64,000 nt of DNA from Typha latifolia (lineage: Eukaryota > Streptophyta > Magnoliopsida > Poales > Typhaceae): NCBI GenBank assembly GCA_019914945.1, contig CM034099.1, positions 17,882,704 through 17,946,703 on the forward strand, read 5' to 3'. Position numbers and translations under genes: made by a program. The notes beneath the pieces are model-generated. The model was not told where the DNA came from. It made no database searches and saw only the letters and a list, made by a program, of their open reading frames with translations. Within the stretch, counting starts at the first letter, position 1, and each line of letters starts with the position of its first letter. Positions 36,250 through 49,700 of the stretch are shown here, one piece after another.

Positions 36250-38376
36250 AAAGTGTGTGGTGGTCCACATGGATTGGGTGCGGTGGGTGGTTAACCAACT
36301 AGGTGCAGGATTTTTTTATTATATTTTTTGTGTAGTTTTTTTTTTACCAAATTAGTTCGGTTCTAAAACATTTTTAACGGAATAAATTATTCTCATTGTT
36401 TTTATCTGATTCTAAATCGCTGATCTGCTCAGTGTTTTATATATATAATTTTTTTTTTAATTTAGTCTTTTAGTAATTTATAAAAATATTATCTAGCGAT
36501 AAAAATATTGAATTGATTAATATTTTTATTATGACTATAGTGAATTAGTAAATAAATTTGAGTGTGGTATATTTCAGTAAAAAAAATTAAAAAAATGAGT
36601 CTTAAGACTCTCTTTATTTTTTTTAAGAGTTAAGATGGTGTTTTTAATAAGAGTCTAGTAACTAACTGAACTGACAAAGCTTCTGGTGTGTTGAAGGGGC
36701 TCTTTCCCTTCCCTATGTCTCCATAAATTTTTGCATTCTAACAGAGTGTATCTCAAATTCAGCATCTTGGCATCCACTTTAAATATATCCTCTCAACTTT
36801 TATTAGAGAAAAGAAGAAGAGATGATGAAAAAAATATATTTATTTACACATTAGTTTCCCATTTAATACTATAAATACTAAACGGCTCTTTAAAGAGTTT
36901 TCATCAATTTTTTATGGTAAAGGATTTAATTTGAACGCCGTATATATGTACTTTCTATGACTCGAACATACAATAATCTACCATCTACACCCGTCTCTTG
37001 ATTGGTATCTTAATGATTGAGACACTTGGTTTTTTTATTTATTGATTGAAAATTCGACTCCTTTGAACAATGATTTATGATTTAATTCTAAATTTTTTCT
37101 ATTTCTCAAATTGAAAAACTCATGGAAGATGCACCAACCCCACTTTTCTTGCGTTGAGAGGAAGCACTCCAGTGAGAGCAAAGGATTAATCAAGACAAAA
37201 AATAAACAATGGGGTTTGTCGTTCGCTATGTGCCGTTTGTTTCAAACCGTGGCGTTATCAAACAATTCTTTTAAGCTATCACATCGTGAAACTATCAACC
37301 GAGCCTAGCTAAACTCTGAATCTGAGCATGCAAACCAATTTTTTTTCTTTTTCTTTCTTTTTTCATAGGTAGGATATCCGAGCAACTAAGCTACTGTTGG
37401 GTGATGGAAAAAAAGACAAAAACATAAGAGAGACAAATTAGCAAGCTCATTAGAGTGAGTTCAAAGCCACCCAACCACTGCATGATGATGGGGAAAAGGA
37501 ACATGTGGGGGATTTGCTCGCCATGTATGTCTTAATGCCATCGCCATTGTTGGTGCGAACAAGAAAGGACAAGATTTTGTGACTTAGCTTTGTTTTGGGG
37601 AAATGTAAACAATTTTAGTGCAAGTAGTCAAAAGTTGAATCCTTTCATTCTTTTGCTTTGCCGACCTTTTGATTCTTTCTGGTCATATGTAACATTCACG
37701 GAACCAATTTCCTACAGAATGAAGCGAATTTTCCAATTAATCTTTATGAGATACTAAGATTAAACTTCTAAAATATGAATTCTTTAAGGGTTTTTTTTTC
37801 TCTCCAGAGTATTATTAGTTTAGATTAGATTATACCTCAAGGGATAGTATGACCATGTCAAACTATACCAACATTGAGATTAAAGTTAGTTTATTTGGGC
37901 ATATTTGCCATCTTTAATGCAAAATAATTTCGCGTATAGCCCATGTCATTCCCCAACGACTCATACCTTAAAGATCAAATATTTGCAGTACTACAAACTG
38001 CTCTGATGGAGAAATTAAGACAGGAACTGGTAGTTAAGTAGATATATTATCATGCTAATCAGCTATCTAGTTATATTGCTTAGTGTGCATTCCTATATAT
38101 ATTGGTAAAAGAGGAACTCGAGACTACTGCACATCACTTCCCATGAGTTGAGAGAAAGCGAATACAAGAAAAAAAAGACAAAGGGAGATATGCCTAGCGA
38201 ATTGGGATACTATTTTATCGCAACCCACCATGTCTTGTGAGAGATGAGCTTTTGTCCTTTTACTTGGCCAGAGCAATACTTCACATGGAAAAAAGGACAT
38301 GGCCTAGGAAAGATAGATTGATACCAATCTTTTGGAGTCTAGTGAGAGCTCCATGCTTCAATAATGGCATGGAGAA

Positions 38377-38415
<39 letters not shown>

Positions 38416-38900
38416 GGGTTTTCTCTATCTCTTGCCAAGTGTAATGCCATGTGTCAAGTCCAGGCAAATGTATTGGAGGCCCATAACTTAAAATATCTAA
38501 ACTGGCCCAAGTCCAGGCAAATGAGTTTATGATTATTATAAGTCCGCCCCTGGTTTTTTTTTTTATATGACTAGATCTTTTTGAAACTTAAATACGAGTC
38601 ATGCATATTTGAAAACTGAGATCAATATAAAATTATTTAGTTTTCATAAAAAATTTATAGAGCTGTTCTCATCTAAATCAGCTGAACTAAAAAGAGGCAA
38701 CCATCGAACCAAGCTATCTATAGACCAAACCATCAACGATATTTTTTGTTGGCAATAATTACCTACCTAAGTTTAGAAACGAACTCCTTAGTTGGTTATT
38801 GGTATATGGCTTATTCCATAACACTCTGATGATATGGAAAAAGAGTCCAGATATTGACACGTCAATTTATCGTCCGTAAATGATGCCGAATTCCTTTCGC
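36250..38900. other. Spacer upstream of MICU
   Basis: No gene recognised. The sequence is AT-rich with a (GA)n run at about 38386-38414 and a 15-bp direct repeat at 38456 and 38509. Confidence 0.55.
38386..38414. repeat. (GA)n microsatellite
   Basis: About 14 GA dinucleotides some 630 bp upstream of the MICU start codon. Confidence 0.9.
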
Positions 38901-39039
38901 CACGGATAGAAAGCGATTTGGTCGTTAAGGTCGTCTCCGCTTCCGTCTCGCCGCCTCTATTCCTCCTTTTCTTAATCTTCCGATCTCGATCTCGATCTCG
39001 TCTCGTCTCGTTTCGTTTCTTTCTCCCAATCCGACGGCG

Positions 39040-42000
39040 ATGCTTTCCTCATGTGGCTCCGCTCTTAGGAGATCTGCGATCGGACGGCTTAGATCAGCCC
39101 TTCCCCTCTCCACCGTCGCCGCCGCCGGACGCAGCGAGCCGGAGCCGAAGCCGGAGCCGGAGCATAGCTCGATCGCGAGGGCGGTGACCGGAATATTAGC
39201 CGTCGGTGGAACCGGATTAGGGTTTTGGTTGCTGCCTTCTTCGCCGGATGCTTCTCTCTCCTTTGCAGATTCTGGTTCGGGGACGGAGGATTCCAACTAT
39301 CAGATCTCATTAATGGATGCTTCCAAGGAAAAGAAACCAAAATTTCTCTTCGGGGGTAAAAGTCTCTTCCTCGATCTCTTTTTTATTTTCGATGTTCGAG
39401 TGAGGATTTGTTTTTCCCCTCCCTTTTTTGCGTGGTTATGTATCGGTTTATTTGTTTCAATGTCGTTATGGTACTTGTTTCATGTTCTATTTTGATGCTA
39501 TGTAATCTTCTAAAGTTTTGACTTTTGCACCAAAAGAGAAAAAGGTTTTAGCAATCTAATTTGATGATAGCCCAAATCTAATCAAATTCAAAAGTCACAA
39601 TCCCAATGGAATCAAAATAACAGCACAATTAGATTAGACATGTATAATGGAATCGATCAACACGAAAGTTCGTAGGATGTGGAGTCTATGATCTATTCCG
39701 AACCTTTTCATAATTTTGTTTTATATCCTCTGGAGGTCTTAACCAATCAGAAGGAGACAGGGTTTCTGAGAGAATGATGGGATTACCGTAAAACCAACAA
39801 AGTTTCACAAGTTAGTCCAGGGGGGAGGGAGTAAATAACCAGAGTAAAAAGATTACTAAAGCATAATGATATTACTACTGATCAATAAAAATGTTATTAT
39901 TTTCATATCTGCTTAGCTAAATGTTTTTTGCGAGCAGGTAAGCATTGGTATGCGCACGAATGATGCCTTTTGTCATTGCTTGTTCATATCAGAATATCTT
40001 ATTCTGACTGTTTTTAATCATTTGTGGGTTTTACATCCGATCTTCTTTCAGATTCATTTCGTAGAAGGGTATTTTTTAACTATGAGAAACGAATAAGGAT
40101 GAGGAGTCCCCCAGAAAAGGTAATTTTCCAATATTGTTTTTGTCCTTTTGGTACACTGAATATGTTAAGGATTAAGAAAATCGTAATAATTTTGTCTCCA
40201 TTTACAACCATATTGCAATACTGTGCAATGCATTTATCCAAAATTTTCTTATCAACTTATCTTTATTTTATGTGTTTTCTATTAGTTTTATTTTGGTGCT
40301 TATTTTTCTCGAGCAATGAGTTACTCATGGTTTGATAGATGATAAATTTTTCTTTCCATTTGGATAGAGCTCCCTTTCTCCTCGGTTTGCAATGGAGAAA
40401 ATGTAGGATTGGTGCGAATAGTTCATCACAGGAGAAAGGACTCCTAGAGCACTGGTTCCACTATTGGATCACTAACTAATACTAATCCCTTTTTTTCGGT
40501 GCACAATGAATTTATCATGGAAGAAAGGACTTGGAGATGAATTCACTAATGTTGTCATTAACTAATACTTTTATAAGAAAAGAAAACTGTCTTTTCTATA
40601 TACTTCTCCTCGTTCCACTGCTATTACGGCCTTAGGCAATTGTTTATACTATACCTTATAGATATTCCTTCAACACAACAAAGGTTTTTTTAAGGTTCCA
40701 AATGACTCACCAAATGAAAACTATAATTTGAAAAATTGGTTCCTAATTGAAGATTGCATGATTTATGATTGACCCATATTACTGACGTCATTTAGCTATT
40801 GATCGCTTATCATATGTATAGGACCAACTGAGGCATTTGTAATGACCTTAAAGACATTTAAATATATATAACTGCCTCATATGGAGAATTGTTTGATGCG
40901 TTAATGTCCATTTGTAGGAGTTTGGGTTACTAATGCTAATATTTTTATTACTAGATCTTTGAGTACTTTGCATCCTTTCGAAGCCCAAAAGGAGAAGTAT
41001 ATATGTTACCTGCTGATTTAATGAGGGCGGTTGTTCCTGTATTTCCTCCATCTGAATCGAATATCATCAGAGAAGGACGTTTAAGAGGGGAGCACCCTCC
41101 AGGAGACTTGCATTGTGCTCCATCAAACTTCTTTATGCTCTTTGATACTAATAATGATGGACTTATATCCTTCGCTGAGTAAGTAGCTAAAATATTGAAG
41201 CTTGTACTAGTCACCAAAAAACTTTTAAATGAGAAAGGCACAGCAAAATGGGCTCTTCCTGACATTTTCCCCCCTCTGATATAGGTACATCTTTTTTGTG
41301 ACTCTTCTCAGCATTTCTGAATCAAGCTTCAGTGTGGCTTTTAAAATGTTTGATGTTGACAACAATGGGTGGGTTTTCTATCTGCATTAAATAATCTTGA
41401 TCTTATGAATTTGTCACTTGACATAAGTATTTTATGTGGAAGTTCTAATTTTAGGCACTACATGTTATTTTCTGTTACAGTATGATCATCTTCTTTTCCA
41501 GCTTATATGTCATTGCTGCTTTATTTCATGGGCTATATTTCAATAAGTGATGATTTTTGGTGATACTAAGGACTAAAAAGTTTGATTGAAGAATATTAAT
41601 ATTTATCATCAGAGAGAGAGAGGTTTCACTGTTTAGTCATCAATCAATTGTGCTTAATATCTTGTAAGAACAATACAGTGCATTGATAGTGATATTACTT
41701 GATTAATATGCAATTTTCTCCAAAACTGATTGCCTTTTTGGATAATGACAATTTTAGGACTTGTAGATTGCAAGGAAGTTTCAAATTCATTTTGCAACAT
41801 GCATTCTTGCAATCAATATAACAAATCATTTAATTTTTTCCATATCCATACATTTTGGATTTTTTTCTAGTTTCCTTATCTACTCATGCCTCATGGCCAT
41901 TAAAACTTGCCATATATTGTCTATCTGTCACTTGAAGAGAAGAGTATGTTAATTATGATACGTTATTTTACTAATGCAGAAATTTAAATGGTTTAAATAT

Positions 42001-45000
42001 AGAATTGAATTAAGAAACCATCATGTCTTACTGTTTTAAATGTGAAACTTACTAAAGGCCTAATTAGAGTTTAATATCATATCCTAGGATACCAAAGTTA
42101 GCCATTTTTTGCAGTAGAGTCAGATTGATCTATTCACAAAGCTGTCATAGACAACCGCAGCACCATTTCAATATAAAATTTTCTGTTTCAAGCTTATGTG
42201 CGTAAAAGGATAAAGTAATAGGGTACAGAGTTCCTCCTGAGACTTCTTTCCCTTTCTATATGATATTCTGAATATAGAGTGTCATGAGCACATGCAGGTT
42301 CTTCAGGTTACATTTGTTTACCTTTTACTTTCTGCCGTCTGACGTTGCATTCCAAACACCTTGCCTGTACTAAAGCTCAAATGTTTCTCTTAAGAATCAT
42401 TATAGTCTTTTACTGCTTATGTTAATGTTTGTTTAAGTGTCTGCCGTGATTTCTTCATTAGGAGTTATTTATTTATGTAAACTTGTTATTGAGGTCGAAG
42501 TTGTACTTTGTTTTGTTTACTTGTGAAAATTCACGTGCAGTTAAGTTCTCTTGTTGTCCAGACAAAGACCTGCTCTTATGAGCATATTCAATCGTCTCAT
42601 TTGTTAATTGATGGTATTAAGAAGGGTATGAACACATTCTAGTCATCTTAACTCTCACTAGTACAGTTGTATTGATTGGTCCTTTTCTTTTCCAGAGAGA
42701 TAGAAAAAGAAGAATTTAAGAAAGTGATGGCACTGATGCGTTCTTATAATAGACAAGGGGCCTGCCACAGAGATGGCTTACGTATTGGTCTAAAAGTTGA
42801 CCAGTCTGTGGAAAATGGTGGTCTGCTTGAATACTTCTTTGGCAAGGATGGAAATGGATGCCTTCAATATGATAAATTTGTTAAATTTTTGAGGGACTTG
42901 CATGATGAGGTGATTCATTTCCTCAGTTATTTGGTTATTGCAGTTTCTTTTTAAATTTCCCCATCAACTTATCCCTTATTTGTTAGTTCATCACTTTTCC
43001 ATCAAGATGAAATAGAGCAGACTTAGACTTCCATAATCATTTCTGAATAAAACTTATCTACGAGGATTCTTCATTTTATCAGTGATTTAGGCATTAAGTG
43101 GGACTCTTGTTCACTATGATATTCTCTAGTAATTCAGTTGTCTTATCTATTAGGAAGGTGTTCCAATGAACATCATTGTTAGGGGAATGGTTCTGCTGTT
43201 TATCTCAATATTGAGAAAAAGGGTTTCAAACTAGCAAGGTGCTAGTGAGATGATATTTTTCTTACATATTTCTGCAAGTATAGTTCATCCGTCATAGTAG
43301 TGGATTGTACTCATCTATTGTTTATAAAATATCTTTGACAATGGGATGTATTTTATTAGTTGATGACATTTGCCATCTTCACTCATATGAGTTTTGTTAA
43401 ATCTTAATGACTTGGTTCTTTGAGCATTCTAGAAATTGAGTTGTGGCCAAGCAAGTCAAACTTTGACGCGGATTAAATGAGCTGCCTCTGTTCATCTATA
43501 AGAGTACCAAGCTTTTAAACTAACCTAAGCCTGCTCGTGTTTGATCCATGTGCAACAGTACTTGTTAACATAACATATCTTGTATGAATATTTCATAAGA
43601 TATTTGCCTGCTAGGCAAGTTCTTAGGGTAGTCAGCCTTGGCGCGAGGTATTAGTATGCTAATGGTAAATCTTATGACTCTTAGTTATCCGGTGATGTTT
43701 ATTCAAACATCAACTTGTCTGTCATGGCCTGGATTTGTCCTTCAGTTAACCTCTTACTAAGATGCAGGCCAAATAGCTGCCATTTCGCATAAAAATCTAA
43801 TTTGGGCCTCCTTTCAAATATATCAATTGTCCTCCCCATAAAATAACACAAATGATTAGAAATATTTATTATAGTGCAGACCTAGCGTAAAATGGAAAGT
43901 ACTAATCTTCTTCCACTACGCTTCTTGTAGGACTCTTGATAGCACCTAATTGGTATTTTAGCCGCGAAATTGAACTTATTATAAAAAATCTGATACAAAG
44001 GAAGTATTTGCTATCTACAAGTATTTGACAAGTATTGAGCATCCGATAAAGGAATACCTAGGCCTTGTTTGCTTTGAGTTTGGAGACTCCCTTAGAACTA
44101 GTTTTGGAATCCTTAAACTGGTTCAGTAACTAAACACTTTTTTTTTTAAATATCTAATCAAGTTTACTCATAAAATAATCAAAACTAAAAAATGAGACTA
44201 ACTAATCAAGTTACGGGGCTTAGCCTCAAACCAAAGAAGGCCATAGAAAATGGAATTGTTCATGCTTTATAGCTTGGAAGCCCCATTGCTACACTTGTGC
44301 GTGAATCTTGGAATTTTGATCAGTATGAGCCAATGCAAAGTTTCCTGAGGCACTAAATTTCTAATTTTCATGAAGAATAAACAAAAAATTGTACTTAAGT
44401 ATGCTTTTTATTTGAATATATGAATACTGTTTTTACAGCGGTAGATATGCATGTTTTCCAATTCCAAGTGTATAGTATTGACTGGGGTTCCTTTTCACCT
44501 TACAAACTACAAAGTATCAAAACTTACATTTGTCTTGCTCTTTTCCATATCAGATTGTGCGCCTGGAGTTTGCTCATTATGACTTTTATTCAAGAGGAAC
44601 TATTTCTGCCAAGGATTTTGCATTGTCCATGGTTGCTTCTGCTGACATAAACCATATAAACAAGTTGCTTGACAGAGTTGATGATCTGAACAATAAGCCA
44701 CATCTCAGGGATATGTCCATTACTTTTGAGGTCTGATTCTTCCTGCGTGCTTCAATGTCATCAGCCTTGTAGACTTCTCTTATATATCTTTCGTTATGTT
44801 GGAATTCAGGAGTTTAAGGCTTTTGCTGAATTGCGTAGAAGATTAGAACCATTGGCAACAGCTATCTTTGGTTATGGGAAAGTAAACGGTTTGTTGAGGA
44901 AGAAGGATTTTAAACGTGCGGCATTGCATGTAAGATATATTTGTCTTATATTTCCTGAATTATATTCTTGTGTCTTGAGATATCTGTACTAGTCCAAACT

Positions 45001-45550
45001 CTAATTCTTGACAGTTGGTCATTTTTTTCTGGTGTTAGAATTTCATCTTAAGCATCTAACGACCATTTTATTGATCATCTTATGCATCTTTTCGCTATTG
45101 AGCATCAAATTTGAAATCCAGCCACACTGCTTGTTGTATCAGCTCCATTAACTTAAAGATAACTTGTAACTTGTAAGCTCAAGTACCAATGAAGGATGTG
45201 CATGAAGTTGGTACGAAATAATCAGAATTTTGTGCTTCTATTAACCTATTATAATGCGCTTATTGTTCTCATAGCTTTGTATGCCACTGCCTTGTTCTAT
45301 ATTAACTTCCCTTTTCTTTGTGTGTGTGTGATAGGTTTGTGGTGTCTCTGTTACTGACAACATAGTCGATGTCGTTTTTCACGTATTTGATGCAAACTCT
45401 GATGGGAATTTAAGCTCAGATGAATTCCTAAGAGCTCTACAAAAGCGAGAAAGCGATATTCGCCAGCCAACAGCAGCAGGCATAGCGGGGCTTCTCTCCT
45501 GCTGGTTTAATTGCAAAAGGAGCCGTTCTCTCCCACAAATGCCTATATAG
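39040..45550 (+). CDS. MICU: MICU, mitochondrial calcium uptake regulator
   Basis: Eight exons, 39040-39355, 40052-40119, 40955-41178, 41285-41368, 42696-42909, 44554-44730, 44810-44929 and 45335-45550, close in phase into 472 residues. The first roughly 40 residues are Arg/Ser/Ala-rich, as in a mitochondrial presequence, and one hydrophobic stretch follows (about 48-65). Three canonical EF-hand loops are visible: DTNNDGLISFAE (192-203), DVDNNGEIEKEE (226-237) and DANSDGNLSSDE (420-431). Two degenerate ones lack the key Asp/Glu residues (near GKDGNGCLQYDK and the YSRGTISAKDF segment). Plant MICU gates the mitochondrial calcium uniporter from the intermembrane side. Having three functional loops rather than two fits the plant form. 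Intron 5 carries MITE copy 2. An AATAAA lies at 45638-45643. Confidence 0.9.
44061..44242. mobile_element. MITE copy 2, in MICU intron 5
   Basis: About 182 bp with terminal inverted repeats GGCCTTGTTTGCTTTGAG and (reverse complement of the end) GGCCTTCTTTGGTTTGAG, matching at 15 of 18 positions. It aligns throughout with 6755-6944, sharing blocks such as GTTTGCTTTGAGTT, AGTAACTAAA-like, AAAACTAAAAA, GACTAACTAAT-like and GGCTTAGCC. It has no coding capacity. Confidence 0.7.
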
Positions 45551-46746
45551 TTGGACTTCTCATAGCAGATACTAATTGGATACTAATCTTCATCCATATG
45601 TTGCAGCAGAATGGGATTGACATTGGCTCTATTTCTTAATAAAGGTATGCAAAAGTTAAAAAATCTTGTTTCCACTATAATATCATGAATATACTCATAT
45701 TATCTGAAAAGTTCTGATGTATTTTGTTGCAGGTAATGTTCTCATTACTGCATGTAGGGAGGAAACAACTGTGAAAGCCGTTAACCATTACGATGGACAC
45801 CGTGAGCACTTTGATGGTTATGTAAATATGATATAGGCCCTCAAAGCTCCATTAGAATTGTTATGTATATATTTTCTTTTCCTTTTTTGAGCCTCTTGGG
45901 CAACAGAAAACCTTTGTTGATATTCTGCTAGTATTTGTTTAGTTTTTGTTATGATTTCTCAACCAAATATAAGGATGTATTTGGCAGATTCTTTGGAGTT
46001 TGGAATACTTAACATATTATTTTCGACTGTGCTGCAGGAAGAGGTGAATTACAGGTATCAGATGGATATCAAAATATAAATTTATATTCGAATTAAATAG
46101 GTATAAATATAAATTAGATACGGATAGGTATAAATATAAAATCGAACCAAATTAGATACCTGTTGAACCTTAAATAAGTAACATATAAATAGAGACATAA
46201 TTTGGATAAATTTAAATAATGAGCTAATCTGAATATATTAAAAATTATATATACTTAATATTAATTTCTTATATATTTACGGATGAATCGATATTTTAAT
46301 ACCTGTCCGAATTCGTATTTAATAGTGGAATATGAATTGTAGAAGACGAAAGCAGTGAACAAATTACAACAAAATGAGATAGGAGAGTTAGAAATTTTAA
46401 GAATCTACATACTACTAGATTGAAGTACTGTTTCACATTTGTAAAGAAAATTTGTGAGCCATATCGATGCTTTCCCGGACACAGAACCAGCTGAACCAAT
46501 ATTATTATCCCACCCATGCCGGATTCGGATCTTGCATTGTACTCAACCCATTTGACGAATTGACGTCTTGCGACCAGATATCCACCCACATCGAAACTTA
46601 ATAACCAAGGACCAAAAGAGAAAAAAAGAAGAAACTTCCGTCCCACTTTAAATTGCACTTGGTCAATTGCTTCGTCTCCAAAACGAACACTCTCACTTCT
46701 CGTCTCTTCCATCTTTCTCATCTAGTCTCAAAAACCTCGAACTCCG
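45551..46746. other. MICU 3' region and NUB1 upstream sequence
   Basis: The left part is the MICU 3' UTR. The middle (about 46040-46330) is AT-rich with a repeated ATAGGTATAAATATAAA at 46097-46113 and 46124-46140, possibly a decayed repeat element. The right part is the NUB1-like promoter and leader. No additional gene recognised. Confidence 0.5.
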
Positions 46747-49700
46747 ATGGAGGCCGACGGATCAGCGGCACCGGCGGCGAGGCTAAAGATTGGCGGAGCG
46801 TGGTCGGGAATCCTGGAGGTCCGGTTGGACACGTGGACGGTTCCGATGCTACGGGCCGAGGTGGCGCAGCGAAAGGGCGGCGACGATCCCAGTTGCATCA
46901 ATCTCATCTGTGCGGGGAAGCTTCTAATGGACGGCGATGGGGCGGCTTCTCTCCTCCAGTTGGGGATCAAGAACAACGCCAAGATGCTCGCCACGTGCGT
47001 CTCCGCCGACCGGGGAAAGGCTCTGGATGCCGAGGCCGCGGAAGTCAATGCGAAAGAGGCCGCCGAGGCCGAGCGCTCAAACAAGCTGGCCAGAATCCGG
47101 TAAGATTCCGCTCTACTTGTTGTTTCTCGATCAATTTTGTTCGTCCTGTTAAAAGTGAGGACTTGCGGGTAATTCCTGTGTTGTTTCGTCTGTGGATGCA
47201 ATTTTTGATGTGGGTTTACGTTCTTGGATAGCATAGTTTGGGTGACGGAACTTGGAGATGCTTGAATTTGAGGTTATGGGATAGCATAGTTTGATTATCT
47301 GGTACATATACTATCTGAATTTGTCGCGCTTATCAGCTTGCACACTGTTTGCGTGCAGTTGGGTTGGCATTTGCGAAAAAATAGAACATTCATGGATTAA
47401 TTTTAGTTTATATGAATTATTCATGTCAATCAGCTTGCAAACTTGCTCATTTGCATTTTGCCCTAACAAATATGTCTACAAGCTGTAAATGCAGCAGCCT
47501 TTGTTGTTTTTCATTTTGTGTAACTTCTAAATAGTACTGTAGTTCTTAATATTTTATTGAAGTACTGCTGGCTGAGCACTATTTATTAGCAATTTATTTT
47601 GTCCTTATACTAGAGAATCACAACGAAAATGAGGGTTAGACATTATATTCAATCAGGACTTCAAAGTTCACACTTTAAAGCCTCAATGCTTTCTCTCTTA
47701 TCCATCACGGTGTATTACAAATATTGCATTATCAGATTATCAATATCTTAGTCGGTTCTTCTTTGGGTGATTGTCCTTCCTTTTCTTCTACATCTGTGCT
47801 TTGGAGATCTTTGTGGCTTAAATCATTATTGTTATGCAGGGAGGCTGCCAAGGCTTTGTCTCAGAGGCATTCAGATGGTTCAGTTCCCCTTGAAGATTAC
47901 AACATAGAGCTCGAGGATCAAAGTGGTCAGGCAGTGTCATTTGGATCTGAGTCTGATAAAAGGTGGTATTTGATTGCATCTGGTGTTGAATAACTAGCTT
48001 ATAGTTTCAGATGATTATCTTATGCACTAATGAAATTAATTCAATTAATAATTCTAGGGCAGTGATGATGGGTCTGATGCTCCATACAAATTCTAGAAGT
48101 CTTATGAATAGGCAAAATTACAAAGACGCATTGGATGTCTTGACCATGGCAGAGGTTTATTTCCTTCCTTTTATCTTTTTTGCTATAGAGTGCCGCTAAA
48201 ATGTCCGTGGTACATTCTTGTAGTTGTTATGAGAATGTTGAGGGGAAAGTCTCTTATTTTGTAAACTTCCCCAGCAGTCTATGGTTGGAATTTTTATATG
48301 TAGAATAGTTATCTAATCTTCCTATTTGCAGGAGGCCTTTTCTCTTTGTGACCCCAAGTTTATTGAGGTGATCTAGAAAATCATTTTGCATCAAGTTTTT
48401 GCAATATTTTGATAGCATCCCTGTCTTAGCTGTTTTTGTTGCTTGCCTCCAGATGATTGATAATGTACCAATACTTCAACTAGATATTGTGTGGTGTTAC
48501 TTCATGCTTCGGGACATTTCATGTTTATCACTTGCGGGAAGACGCCTGGTGAAGGCTAGAAAAGGGTTTGAACTCTCTCACGGTAAAGATTCCACTAGGT
48601 TTCGACTCCTCCAAGATGGTCGTCATTCAGAACTTGCCATGTGAGATTTTATTTTAGAGACTTTTCACTTTTATATACAAAGAATGAGAGTTTTCATTTT
48701 GAACGCATTCGGGATTTCTCTCATCATGACATGCCTCATTTATGACCTGGTAAAACAGATATTTGAGACTGGACCTCTTGGAAGGGGTGGTAGCTTATCA
48801 CAGTGGCAATTTTGAAGAGGCTCGTAAATCTCTGAGTTCTGCGCAAGCTAAATACATGCAGGTCTGTCTAATGTTATTTGTTTTTTATTTTGTAATAAGA
48901 TGATCTACATCGACTTTTATCTTACATTTCTTTTTTGGGAAATTTGTCACCAGTCTTTTATCTCGGATTAAAGAAACAACAGAGTTATATATATTTAACC
49001 AAAATCCATCTTGGGTCTAATGAATCATGTGATATGTGCTTCTGCTATTGTTCAAGGAAGATAACTACCAGAAAGTGTTCGGAATATCTATTACAAGTAG
49101 ACAGTGAAATGATTGCTATGATCTTTCTACTGATTCTCTCTTATTTTGCATGTCTTTTTCCTTAGCTTCAAGTGCCAGATGAAGCTTTGTCACTGTTGAT
49201 GGGCATGGGCTACAAAGAAAGGGCAGCAAAAAGGGCACTAAGAATGACATGCCAAGATATTCAGTCAGCAGTTGATTTCCTGGTGGAAGAACGAGCTAAA
49301 AAAGCTCGAAGAAAAGAGGAGAACATTAAGAGACAGAAAGAAATAATGTGAAATTCTACTTCCAGGGCATAGAATGTTTATTTATTCTTTTTTAGTATCA
49401 TGATTGACTTTAGGAGCTTGCAGGGAACAGAAGAAATATGGAAGAACTTCTAAAAACAAGGCTGTTGATCTGCAAAGGTTGCAGGAGTTGGTTTCTATTG
49501 GGTAAGGATCTATTGCCTTGTGAGTTCCTTTAAGCTGCACCCAAGTTTAATCAAATGTTTAAGTGGACTACCTACTAATCTTGTGAAGCTCTACTATGTA
49601 TTGTGGAAATACTGCTTCTTCAGACATGTTTTCCTACTTCTTTCACATTATATACGCTCTTTAGTCTAAAATATTCTTTATTTTCCTTTGAGGAATAATT

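Noticed and set aside
38489..38498. Single evening element as a MICU clock control site
   Set aside because: One 9-mer 540 bp upstream in AT-rich DNA is too weak to call a regulatory site by itself.
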